In this document: positions 13,090-23,700 of the stretch, in pieces
Numbering within the stretch: position 1 is the stretch's first letter
How the letters are laid out: every line of letters starts with the position of its first letter
Source of the DNA: Chrysomallon squamiferum
Lineage: Eukaryota; Mollusca; Gastropoda; Neomphalida; Peltospiridae
Direction: 5' to 3'
Length of the DNA stretch: 37,500 nt
Assembly: GCA_012295275.1 (NCBI GenBank)
Contig: CM022679.1
Coordinates: 23,854,502-23,892,001 of the forward strand
Position numbers and translations under genes: made by a program
The notes under the pieces: generated by a model
The model's database searches: none
The model's input: the letters and a program-made list of their open reading frames with translations, nothing else
Told to the model about the DNA's origin: nothing

Positions 13090-16000
13090 ATGGGAATGGA
13101 AATGGACGAAAAAGACGTTGACATGGTTGTTGCAGACGGTAGTGGTGAAAATAGCAGTAAAAATGGTAGCAGTGGCTCAGGAGAAATCAGTAAAAAAGTA
13201 TACCTTCCTGGAGAAAAGTTAAACGATGACGAAGAACTAATTTGTGATGAGTCGGCATATATAATGTATCATCAAGCTCAAACAGGTCAAAATTTATCAT
13301 AATTTAAATTAATGTAAATATTATTAATAATGAATGTGTAATAACAATAAGATGAATATATGATTATATCAATATATATCTGTTATGAATGTTTTAATAT
13401 TTAAAAAATTAATTACTAATCATTAATATTTCACTTACATTTATAACAACAGCTATAACAACTATGATAATAATAAATTAACAACAATAATAGTAATTAA
13501 ATATACATTATTTATTTCAGGAGATCCATGTTTGAGTTTTGATATATTGCAAGACAGCCTTGGTGCGAATCGAGATAAATTTCCACTGACTTGTTACATG
13601 GTGGCTGGGACTCAGTCTGAGAAAAAACATACAAACAACATCATTGTGATGAAGATGAGCAATCTTCGTAAAACACAGAAAGAAAACAAAGAAGATGAAG
13701 AGGAGGAAGAAGAAGAAAGTGAGAGTGATGATGAAGATGAATTACCAGAAATGGAGACAGCTCTAATAAAACACACTGGCTGTGTCAACAGGATTCGGGT
13801 AACAATAACAACATAAACTTTTATCCATAATTTTTTTTAATGTTGGATAAATTCTAGAAACTGTTTTTGTTATTGTCTCCTTTCCTGAAATGATTAACAA
13901 TTAATTGTATGTAATAATTTTAAAATTAGTTATTAATAACAGAAATGTCATGGCTTCTCCACTGTTTTTTAAGGAATTTTACTTAATTATGAAGTGAAAA
14001 CAGGAAAGTGATTTTTTTGAATAATTATTCAGAAAAATATAAAAGTTTTTGTATTGTCACAAATTTGTTGTTTATAATTACAGTTTGAAATTAATTTATT
14101 GCATTTATTCCTTTAAATAGTCATTATTTTATTAGAAATTAAAAACTACCATAATCATTTTTCCAGCTAAACCTATCAAACACTTTTTTTTAATTTCCAT
14201 GACATAAGGCATTCAGTAAAAAGATTTAATATGCTATTTTGCATTCTCTTTCTTTCTTTACATTTAAATTTAAAAATTGAAACACTTTTCTGCTGTGTTA
14301 TTTTCCAATTCTTAAAAATGAATACATCTCATTCCAGTCGACTGTATTAGGTGACAAACATTATGCTGCAAGTTGGTCTGAGAATGGGAAAGTTTACATC
14401 TGGGATCTGTCACATCCACTGAATGCTTTGAATGACTCCACTGTTATGACAATGTATACAAGGAATGAAGAGTCACCATCGCCAGTGTTTGTGTTCTCAG
14501 GTCACCAAATAGAAGGGTTTGCTATTGATTGGTGTAGAACAACTCCAGGTGTGTGTGTGTGGGTTTTTTTATAAAGGAAAAATACATAATCCATGGCCAT
14601 TTAACCCATTCCCATTTTGCTAAATGATTAAAAAAAATTCACTCCATAATGAAAATCATTTAATTTTCAAACTTACTTAGAGCATGTTCCTTTCTGAGGT
14701 GCAGTCTGCTTAGTTAAAAAAAAAAAAAAAAATAAAAAAAAATATATTAAAAAAAAAAAAAAAAAAAAGACACCCAACCCCTTACTAAATATGCAGTTGA
14801 ACATGTCATTATAATAGCTTTTTCTCTTTTGTTGTTTATTTAGATTACTAATTATAACATTAAAACACATACATATTTTTATAAAGAGTTAGCCAAACAA
14901 GTGTTTCTTTAAAAATCTCTAAAATAACTGACTGATGAAATTTTGTTACCAGGAAGACTGGCAACAGGGGACTGTAAGAAAAACATTCACTTGTGGAACC
15001 CACTGGAAGGTGGGACATGGAATGTGGATCAGAGGCCCTACACAGCACACACTGACTCTGTAGAGGATATTCAGTGGTCTCCTAATGAAGAAAATGTCAG
15101 TCCCTTTAATAATAATTTTAGTCCTTGTTTTGTTGTAATAGATGAAATGTGTAAATGTATCTTCATCTCTTTGAATGTATATGTGTTTCTACTTCTCTAT
15201 GAAATGTGGTACAAGAGTTTTATATTTCACTTTAATGTAGAAGGCAATTGGTTTATATATATCTCTATAAGACATAATGAAAAAAATGAACTGCATGCTT
15301 TACTGGTATTTGTAAATGACACTTAAAATAAAAATTTAATTTTAGTTTTAACACATTTAATAATAAATATCTTTACTAAAAATAAAATTCTTGTTTTCAC
15401 ACTTACTTTGCTGCAGAAAGATAATTTGTATGCCAATATGATTTGATGTTCACATATAAAATACAAATTATTTTCATTTTCTAAAACGTTTTGATGCTGC
15501 TTTAACACATAAGTTTTATATACTCTTTATTTTCAGGTATTTGCTTCATGTTCTGTAGATCACTCAGTTAGGATCTGGGATGCAAGGGTGGCCCCTAACA
15601 AGGCCTGCATGCTGGCAGTTAAAGATGCTCATTCAAAAGATGTTAATGTTATTCACTGGAACCGAAATGAACCATTCATTGTTAGTGGAGGAGATGATGG
15701 ATTCCTAAAAGTCTGGGATCTCAGATTATTCAAGGTATTATTATATCAGTACAATTTCTTGTGGATGATTTTTAAGTTATTAAATGGGATTTTTTAAAAT
15801 AAATAATGAAAAGAGCAGAATTAGTCAGCAAAGCATATGAGGCTTAATGGGTTGAAAAGCCAGTCTTCTGGGTCCATAAAAAATAAAATATGCTGCTTTC
15901 CAACAAAACTGAATCTTTAATAGCATTAAGTAATGGTAGTACATTTTATCATGGGTTTTGGATGCGATTGTTATTATCATGGAAATATGGATGTGTATCT

Positions 16001-16449
16001 TCAGTTTCACATAATTCACATGTCCAGTTGGTTTTTAATTTATTTGTTTCATCTATTTGTTTTCTGTTATTATAATTTTAAGCTCAAGGATATCTGCATG
16101 CCCCTTTTATTTTAATATACATTTTCTTACATTTCAGGATGGAAAACCTGCTGCTGCATTTAAACACCATGCAGCCCCAGTAACATCAGTTGAATGGCAC
16201 CCAACAGATAGTTCTGTGTTTGCTGCTTCAGGTGCAGATGACCAAATAACAATCTGGGATCTGTCTGTGGAACGAGACTATGAAATGACAGAGACAGCAG
16301 AGCCCGAACCTGATGTTCCTCCTCAATTACTGTTCATTCACCAGGGACAGAAAGACATTAAAGAATTACACTGGCATTCACAACTTACAGGAGTTATACT
16401 AAGTACAGCGAGTAGTGGGTTTAACATCTTCAGAACAATCAGTGTGTGA
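13090..16449 (+). CDS. GRWD1: Glutamate-rich WD repeat protein 1 (GRWD1), 6 exons, complete
   Basis: Exons 13090-13285, 13521-13798, 14338-14548, 14953-15095, 15537-15734 and 16138-16449 join in phase through GT-AG introns to 1338 nt (445 aa; human GRWD1 is about 446). The ATG at 13090 is the first after an in-frame TAA at 13057; a better-context ATG lies two codons on at 13096. Residues about 24-100 form the CAF1C/histone H4-binding region (VYLPG, LSFDIL, AGTQSE). Residues about 120-142 are an almost unbroken Glu/Asp run. WD40 repeats follow, with blades ending VYIWDL, IHLWNP, VRIWDA, LKVWDL and ITIWDL. The C-terminus FRTISV matches the family. Known role: nucleolar histone chaperone and 60S ribosome-biogenesis factor, orthologue of yeast Rrb1, the chaperone for ribosomal protein L3. 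Identity is very secure. The gene converges with CIAO3 and has a possible divergent partner upstream. Confidence 0.96.
14715..14769. repeat. A-rich tract in GRWD1 intron 3
   Basis: Two long A runs separated by TA interruptions. Confidence 0.9.
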
Positions 16450-16524
16450 TAGTAAAACACATTTATACATCTTTGCTTTGTGTTTATTTGTGTCACAGAT
16501 TATTAATTAATGATTATAAATTTG

Positions 16525-16530
16525 ATTAAA
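16525..16530 (+). terminator. Candidate GRWD1 polyadenylation signal ATTAAA
   Basis: ATTAAA sits 76 bp after the GRWD1 stop, in the 296 bp between the convergent GRWD1 and CIAO3 stops. In DNA this AT-rich the motif alone is weak evidence. Confidence 0.35.
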
Positions 16531-16575
16531 ACTGACGAAATTATCAAACTAATTCAGTGTAAAGATGTCAAAATA

Positions 16576-16581
16576 TTTATT
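16576..16581 (-). terminator. Candidate CIAO3 polyadenylation signal AATAAA
   Basis: Minus-strand AATAAA lies 165 bp past the CIAO3 stop and close to the opposing GRWD1 signal, so the two 3' ends may abut or slightly overlap. Confidence 0.35.
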
Positions 16582-16745
16582 TAAAAAATATTAAAAATTT
16601 TATCTCCCTGCCAGTATTTGGTAAACCATAGTCATTATATAATTTTCAAAACTGTACAACAAATAACATTCAGTCAAATTAATTATTTTGCATTTTTTAC
16701 TGAATATTTCACCCTGTGGATAAAAAAAAACACAAAAGAAAATTG

Positions 16746-17675
16746 TCACCATTTAATCGTCAGTGCATTTGTCATTTTTTCCACTTCATGATATTTAGTA
16801 TGCAACATCTCTCTGGCTTTATTTGAATCTGCACCCCCTAACCACTCTGAGTACAACTGTTCAACACCATCAACATCTTTTGGTTCCACAGTTTTCAAAG
16901 ATGAGTAAAGTTCACTAACTCTTGACAGTAAATCTTTTGTGTCCTCCCCTTCTGGTCTTATCTGCCCTCCTCCATTATTACAACCTGAGGGACAGGCCAT
17001 AATCTCAACAAAGTGATAGGGAATTTTTCTTCCTCTCTTCACTTTCTGGACAATGTTTTGAATATTTCTGAAACCGTAAGCCAGGGCCATCTTGATTTTT
17101 GGTTTACCTTCCAGTTCAAGAGATACTTCTTGAAAATCTTGGTTTCTGAAGAATAATGTTAATAAAGATATTGAAAAATGATAGAGATTTTTGAAAGAAT
17201 GTAGACATATAAAAGTAATAATAAAATTAAATCAATTAAATCAAATTTTAAAAAAATAACTGGAATAATTTTATGATGACAAGAATGCATAAGAAAATTG
17301 TAGGAATTTATATGAAATACCAAAAACAAATTAAAATTATTACTAAATATGAATATTGTATTATAAAAAAAAAAGTAATAAATACAACTGAGAAAGGATA
17401 AACTAGCAGAAGCCAGTTATAAAAAAATTGTATCCAAAGAAAAAAATGTTATTCTTTTTTTTCAAGTTTTTGTTTTTCCCCTCACCTTAATGTTTTATAT
17501 TCAATATGTTTCAGGTCATGTCCAAGGATTTCTTTAGCTGCATATCTCAGTATGTGTTCTAAATATCCACCTGACCCACCTCCCCAGTGATTCACCAATT
17601 CATAGCTAGCATTACCAACACTGAAAAACAACAACAAATTATTAACCTGACATTAAATAAACTAAACATTGGCAG

Positions 17676-17707
<32 letters not shown>

Positions 17708-19453
17708 GAATTAAAATACTGTAATGTTATGATTTCAAGATATCAAAAACCACAGGTCATCAAACCCTATACAAAAAAAAGGGAACTCTGATTGATGTGA
17801 ATATTGAAAACTAAGAAGCAGAAACAATTCCATTATGATTTGAAACCGAGGTTTAAAATGGAAACCTTTCTGTAAATAAGTTAAACTTAGATTTCCTACT
17901 TTTAGCTTTTCTCTCACAGATATTTACTGTTTAAAAAGATTCTGTTTTGGTTCTGTATATTCAGATTATAAAGAAATAAATGATTTTAAGATACCAATAG
18001 CACAATTTTTTTTAACAGTTATGAATGTACATAAAACAATCTTACATGCTGTCATAAGGCTGTTTTTCAATCTCTATCAGTGACATCTCTTCTTTATCCA
18101 ACATCTTCTCCACTTCACCTGTAAAATTTAATAACTGCATCAAAATTAGGTTAAAACACATTTTACCAAAAAAATAACAAGCTTGTGGACTATTAGGTTT
18201 CTACTATCATATCCAAGCATTTATCTACAGACATCTTACATAAATGCTGCAGATACATGTGAATGAAATCTCTAAACTTAATGATTCTTTAACAAACAAG
18301 GATTTTAAGAAAATATTTTAATGAACTGAAATAAAGATGTAGCTGCTGAAGATTCATTGCTAAATTTTACTATTAACATATTTCCATGATGATTTCAAAA
18401 GACTATGGCATGATCTATATGTCAGTCTGTATAGCTGTCCATATATTAATAAATTATTTTCAGTTATTCACAGCTGCATAATATAGTTTGTTTGATCTAT
18501 CACTGATAGTCAGTCATTATTTTCTTTTTCACCTGAAGTAATAACACAGTCCACATCTCTTGTTTCATAAACCTCACTAAAAAAGTCAGGCCGAGAAGCT
18601 TCCAGTTTCTTGTCAAAACATGGCATCACAGTCACATGATAGAGTTGGTTTGGTTTTTTCCCAAGCTTACTGGCTAAATAGTCTTTGACTAGAGAACCCA
18701 TTATCTGCTGAGGAGACTTTGTGGTGCTGATATATGGCAATATGTATGACCCATGTGTTTTTTCTGCATAACATATCCATCCTGGAAATTGTTAAAAACA
18801 TTTTCATTATGATTTCTTTGAAAATCCTGAAATTCTATAATAATTTTCTAAGGTAAAATAATGCTGCAAATATTAATATCAATAATATTTCTGTTTGATA
18901 ACTGTATGCTTTAGTATGGTACTTAGTGGTATAAAATTATATTTTGACTACATTAGTATTTTAAATTATACCATAATGTTTTGGAAGAATATTTCTTTAA
19001 AATTTGATTGTTAGAATATTTTGACAATGTTATTATTAGAAAACTGAATAAATTATTTAAACATGATCATAATAAAAAAAAAACCTTATTTCATTTAATT
19101 AGTACAATTAATGCAAAAGATAAGTAACTTGGTTAATGCAGAAACAGAACATATGCAAAAAAAAAAAATAATACAAAAAAATCGGCAACTGGAAAGTGTT
19201 ACATAAGTATGTTACGTCATGTATAAGAAACCTTCATTACAAAGTGAAGAATCACAAACCTGGGCAAGCTGAGGCCAACATTGGAAGAGAATTTTTTTCT
19301 GTTTCAGATTCTTTATAACGACGAACAAATTCTTTACAGCTTTCCAGTAGGCTGAAATTTCTGGCAAAAGTGGTGTCAAATACATAATGGACTCCTATGA
19401 TAATAATAATAATAATACTAATACTAATAATAATAATCATCATCATCATCATG

Positions 19454-19495
<42 letters not shown>

Positions 19496-20617
19496 TTATG
19501 TTAAGAATTAAAAACATTTTTTCTGCAATGATTTCTTTTTAAATTAATTATACTGTGTAAAGTGATATAAATAGATGAAAACCTTAGGTAACCACATATC
19601 ATCATTTCATGAAAAGGTGTCTCTCAAAATACCAAAAACGTTTATCAACTTTAGATTGTTTTTCATTCATTTCAATTTAGAATTAATTTTAGTACTAAAC
19701 CTGTACTAATATACTATTGAAACTTATTTCCTTGCTTTTTCATCTCCAAAATACCAAGAGTAAAGTATAACATTGTTTACCCAGAGTCTTGAAAAATCCT
19801 GACAATTTAAGTCCAGTTTCTTGTAATGTCATTTTAAATTTGGCTGCCAGTGATGCAAGACTCTGAGGTGAAACACTCACAACTAAAATTTTTTGTTCAT
19901 CCTAAAAAAATAAAAAGTAATAATAATAAAAATATCAATAAAGAAAAGATTCTGATATTTATTTTTCTTTCTCTCCTTTTTTAATTTTTAATTTTTTAAC
20001 AATGTATATTATTATACACAAAACATATTTAAAAACAATACACATTTTGGTACTATAACTGAAACAGTAATACTCTGAATAATATGAATATCAAAATTAT
20101 TTGTGTTTAGATTCTGTATTAATTAAATAATTTTGCTGCTACTTATTAAAATATATATAATATTAATAATCTTTTTAGCATGATGTTATTTTTATTGGAA
20201 TACATTATTATGTATATGAAAATACATGTTTACCATAACCAAAATATTTATAAATATCCAGAAAATAATAAGTTGCTATAGTAACCTCCTTTAACAATTT
20301 GTTCTCCTGCAGTATTTTGAAGAGTTCTTCCTGACTTTGCTGGGTAATAAGAACACTCTCTGCTGAAGTTATACATCCACTGCATGCCAAACAGTCATTT
20401 AGAGTTATCTTAGCTTTCTCCAATTTGACTTCTTCTCCTGACTAAAATATAAACAAATATTGTCATAAAACACATCCCTGGGCTTTTTATTTCTTATTTA
20501 AATGGTAAAAAATCAAGATAAACAAATTATACTTAGTTTAAATGCTTTGATAATATGTCACATGTAATACAAATATGATAAAAAATACAAAAGAAAAAAA
20601 ACAGTTTTTAAATAATC

Positions 20618-20704
<87 letters not shown>

Positions 20705-21189
20705 TCATTGGAACATTTTTTATAATTATAATTTTCTTTTCTTCCATACCTCATAAACTGAGGTGTAGCTTCCATCATCTTCCACACGTATTTTTCCAAC
20801 TTTTCCAATTCCACGATTTACTTTTACTGGTTTTATGCACTCCTGTAACATAAAAAATTAAGCATCATTTAGTTATTGCTAAAATATGTTTCACATTTTC
20901 TGTTATAAAATTTGTCCCGATATTCAATAATCTTAAAATTTGACAAACTTTAACTTTTATTCTTTATCCTCATAAGGGCCTCTCGATCAAGTGCTAAATG
21001 CACAATATCATATTTTTTTCTAAATTACAATAATGAAATACGACTACACTATCTTTTAAAAAAAGGAACGGCAAATAACAGTGAAAACTGGTGGGATTAT
21101 TAATACATTCTAATAATATTAACCTGTGAAGGAGTTATAAAATCGTCTAAATCAGTGAGTTGCAGTGCTCCACTAAAATGCGATGCCAT
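16746..21189 (-). CDS. CIAO3: Cytosolic iron-sulfur assembly component 3 (CIAO3/NARFL/IOP1), 9 exons, complete
   Basis: Minus-strand exons in order: 21189-21124, 20842-20750, 20441-20286, 19901-19781, 19394-19260, 18781-18533, 18118-18046, 17620-17486 and 17145-16746. All have GT-AG introns and matching phases, total 1428 nt (475 aa; human about 476). The start [18 protein letters not shown] matches the family almost exactly. N-terminal [4Fe-4S] ligands are Cys24 and the CLACSGC cysteines 70, 73 and 76. The Fe-hydrogenase-like ligands are Cys189 (SACPGW), Cys245 ([16 protein letters not shown]) and Cys394/Cys398 (MACPSGC). All eight expected cysteines are present, and the protein ends in Trp (IKW), as the family does. 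Known role: the cytosolic Fe-S assembly machinery, passing clusters toward the CIAO1-CIAO2B-MMS19 targeting complex; it has no hydrogenase activity. Intron 2 carries an 80 bp GA array. Confidence 0.97.
17676..17705. repeat. Poly-A tract (30 bp) in CIAO3 intron 7
   Basis: Thirty A residues on the plus strand (poly-T in the transcript), about 55 bp upstream of the exon 8 acceptor. Confidence 0.95.
19396..19494. repeat. Trinucleotide repeat (AAT/CAT)n beside CIAO3 exon 5
   Basis: ATA/ACT/CAT triplets run right up to the acceptor side of exon 5 (exon starts 19394). On the transcript strand the intron therefore ends in ATT/ATG/TTA triplets before tatcatag. Confidence 0.9.
20621..20700. repeat. 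(GA)40 microsatellite in CIAO3 intron 2
   Basis: Eighty uninterrupted bases of GA on the plus strand (CT in the CIAO3 transcript), beginning 50 bp downstream of the exon 2 donor. Confidence 0.98.
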
Positions 21190-21348
21190 CACTCCTTTAT
21201 TTTTATGTTATTTCCTCCCAATTAAGTAAGAATATAAATGTCATTTTACCAAACAGAATAAAAACGAAATAAAACGTTAACTAACAACAATAATAAGATT
21301 ATATATATGTTTATATATTTAAATCATAATTATGTTTTACAAATTAAT

Positions 21349-21416
<68 letters not shown>

Positions 21417-21430
21417 ACGACTGGGTATAT
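21190..21430 (-). promoter_or_regulatory. CIAO3 upstream region with CT/GA array
   Basis: The DNA just upstream of the CIAO3 ATG should hold its 5' leader and promoter. About 160 bp upstream is a 65 bp CT array (GA on the coding strand), which could act as a GAGA-type element. No TATA box or clear initiator was identified among the general AT-richness. Confidence 0.35.
21351..21415. repeat. (CT)32 microsatellite upstream of CIAO3
   Basis: Sixty-five uninterrupted bases of CT on the plus strand, about 160 bp upstream of the CIAO3 ATG and complementary to the GA array in intron 2. Confidence 0.98.
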
Positions 21431-21689
21431 TATAGGATAACGAAGCAAACTGGGAAGTGTGTGTATGTGTATACACTATTTGTGTGTAATAATGCGTGCA
21501 CGCATATGGTGTAACGAATTACTTTGTATGCCCTATTATAATCTCGTACTTTGTGTCCAGCACTTTTACCATTATAAATTCAAAAGACTACTCAAACGGT
21601 AAACGTCGAATGTAATTATATAAAAAAATAAAACACCAGAATCTATGAGAGTGGTATGAAGACATGCTAACAGTATAGTTCAAGTGCCA

Positions 21690-21706
21690 ACAACAACAAC
21701 AACAAC

Positions 21707-21737
<31 letters not shown>

Positions 21738-21785
21738 AAAAATAATAATAATAAAAAAAAAAAAAATAAAAATAAAAATAATAAA
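21690..21785. repeat. CAA / poly-A / AAT low-complexity block
   Basis: CAACAACAA followed by about 30 A residues and AAAT/AAT units. Confidence 0.9.
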
Positions 21786-23700
21786 ATAAATATAAAAATT
21801 TGAAAGAAAGAAAGAAAAAAAGACCTTATAATTTTAATCGTACCAAAGGTAGTATATTAAATTACTTTCTGATGTAGATAGATTATATAATTAACATGTC
21901 AATAACACACATCTTTATAATGTTAGTGTTTATATTTGTATATGTGCATGCATAATGTGAATATTTATACTTCTGTATATATATATTGTGTAATTAAATT
22001 ATGTATGTGCATTATGGATACTGCAAGCATATTGGTCTTATATTTTTTAATGCTGTTTGTGTTTAATATTTATTCTTTGTGTATTAGGTAATGACTGGTA
22101 TATTCATATATGTGCATTAGCATATTATATATTTTTTGTTATATTCCTGTTTATTTCTCTTCAATATATTTGTGATTTTACTTTAAATTCATATATATAA
22201 ATATATACATTTTTTTCTATCATGTATTATTATATCATATTATTTATATATATATTTTTTTTTTTATATATTAATATGTTTATATCTTTTAAAATAGAAG
22301 AGATGAATGATATATTGTACTTAATTGATCTACTGAAGTAGACTGCTAATTCAAATTATGTGATTTTTTTATTTTTTATTTTTTTTAAGTTTTAGATAAA
22401 AATATAAACAGTTACCAGTCAGTCTACTTTCAGTGACCTACTTACATTAAAACAGCTCTTGATAAAAATGGTTGGATCATCCCATTATTTAAAAAACAGT
22501 TAAGTCAGATCGATGACTTAAAGGTAAACAGGAAAACAATGTATTTCTCTGAAGTTTGGACTTTCTAGAATAAAAATTACAAGTTGCAGTGAGTGTTGTT
22601 TATGTTATAATTAACAGAAAATCTTCTTATTTTCTGGTATGTGATATCCTGTCAACACTATCAACTTACTGTAGAAAAAAGAAAAAAAATTATAATGGAT
22701 TTATGCATACCTTTATCTGATCTGTGGTTATATTTTGTACTCAGAATATATTAATGTACATCTGTATTCATATCAGTAAAATCCTTAATATTAAATTGTT
22801 CATCTGTTCGTTTAATGTTCATTTATTCCTTAAGACACTGTGTGATAGTGTGTGTTCACATGCACAGTCATAGGAAATAAATAAACATATAGATGTATAT
22901 GCATTCAAAGATATGTATGTGTGTGCGTGCATATGTGTGTAATTACAGATATTTAAACAAACACATTATATACAAATAAGTAGGTTTAATAAATTCTGTT
23001 CAAATAATTTTACAGGTACATATATTGATATACTTCAATAATTACACAAAAAAATCATTTAACTCAAGAAAAGATTACATGACAAATCCTCTAACATTTC
23101 ATACATGAAGAATCTCAAATACAGATATAAATTTCTTTATCTTCAAAATGTCCTGCATGATGATGTAGATAATTTCCATAATATTTTCTGATGAAATAAT
23201 TATCAATTTTCACATTGTAATATGTATGATTCAATGTTAAATGTTATTAAAATTGTTATGTTTCAAAACAAATGTACAGCTTTGCCATTACTATTCTGCT
23301 GTTCAAAATCCTAAATGATTTTCCTTTGATGGTGCAAATGCAAAAATAAAATTCCTTATAAGCAAGAGAAATGAGTTTCCCTTGACAGGACTGGTAACTG
23401 ATAAAACATTTGACATTTGTGTGTCTGGTTTACATTATTATTTTATCTTTTGTTTGTTGTCTGCATGCAGATCTTCTATTGCCGAAATTTCTGCAGACAG
23501 TATCTACAGCCTTTCTGTGCCTAAGAGAGGTTCATTGATTATAGGAATATAATTTTCCCATTACATTTTTAATGCTGTCTGAACACAGTGAATCATAGAA
23601 AGAAAAAAGGTTATTGAAAGTTCAAACAGACCTTTAACTTGGTCAAAAATACCATTAGTTAAAAATATTTTCCAATTTCCAAAAGTAATGATAACAATGG
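21786..23700. other. Intergenic region between CIAO3 and the THAP gene
   Basis: AT-rich with TATATA and TGTGTGTG stretches. The right part should hold the THAP gene 3' UTR: a minus-strand ATTAAA lies near 23565, about 130 bp past the stop. No gene seen. Confidence 0.5.

Noticed and set aside
20538-20814. Open frames encoding long Ser-Leu repeats
   Set aside because: Translation of the GA/CT microsatellite; the real coding part here is CIAO3 exon 2.
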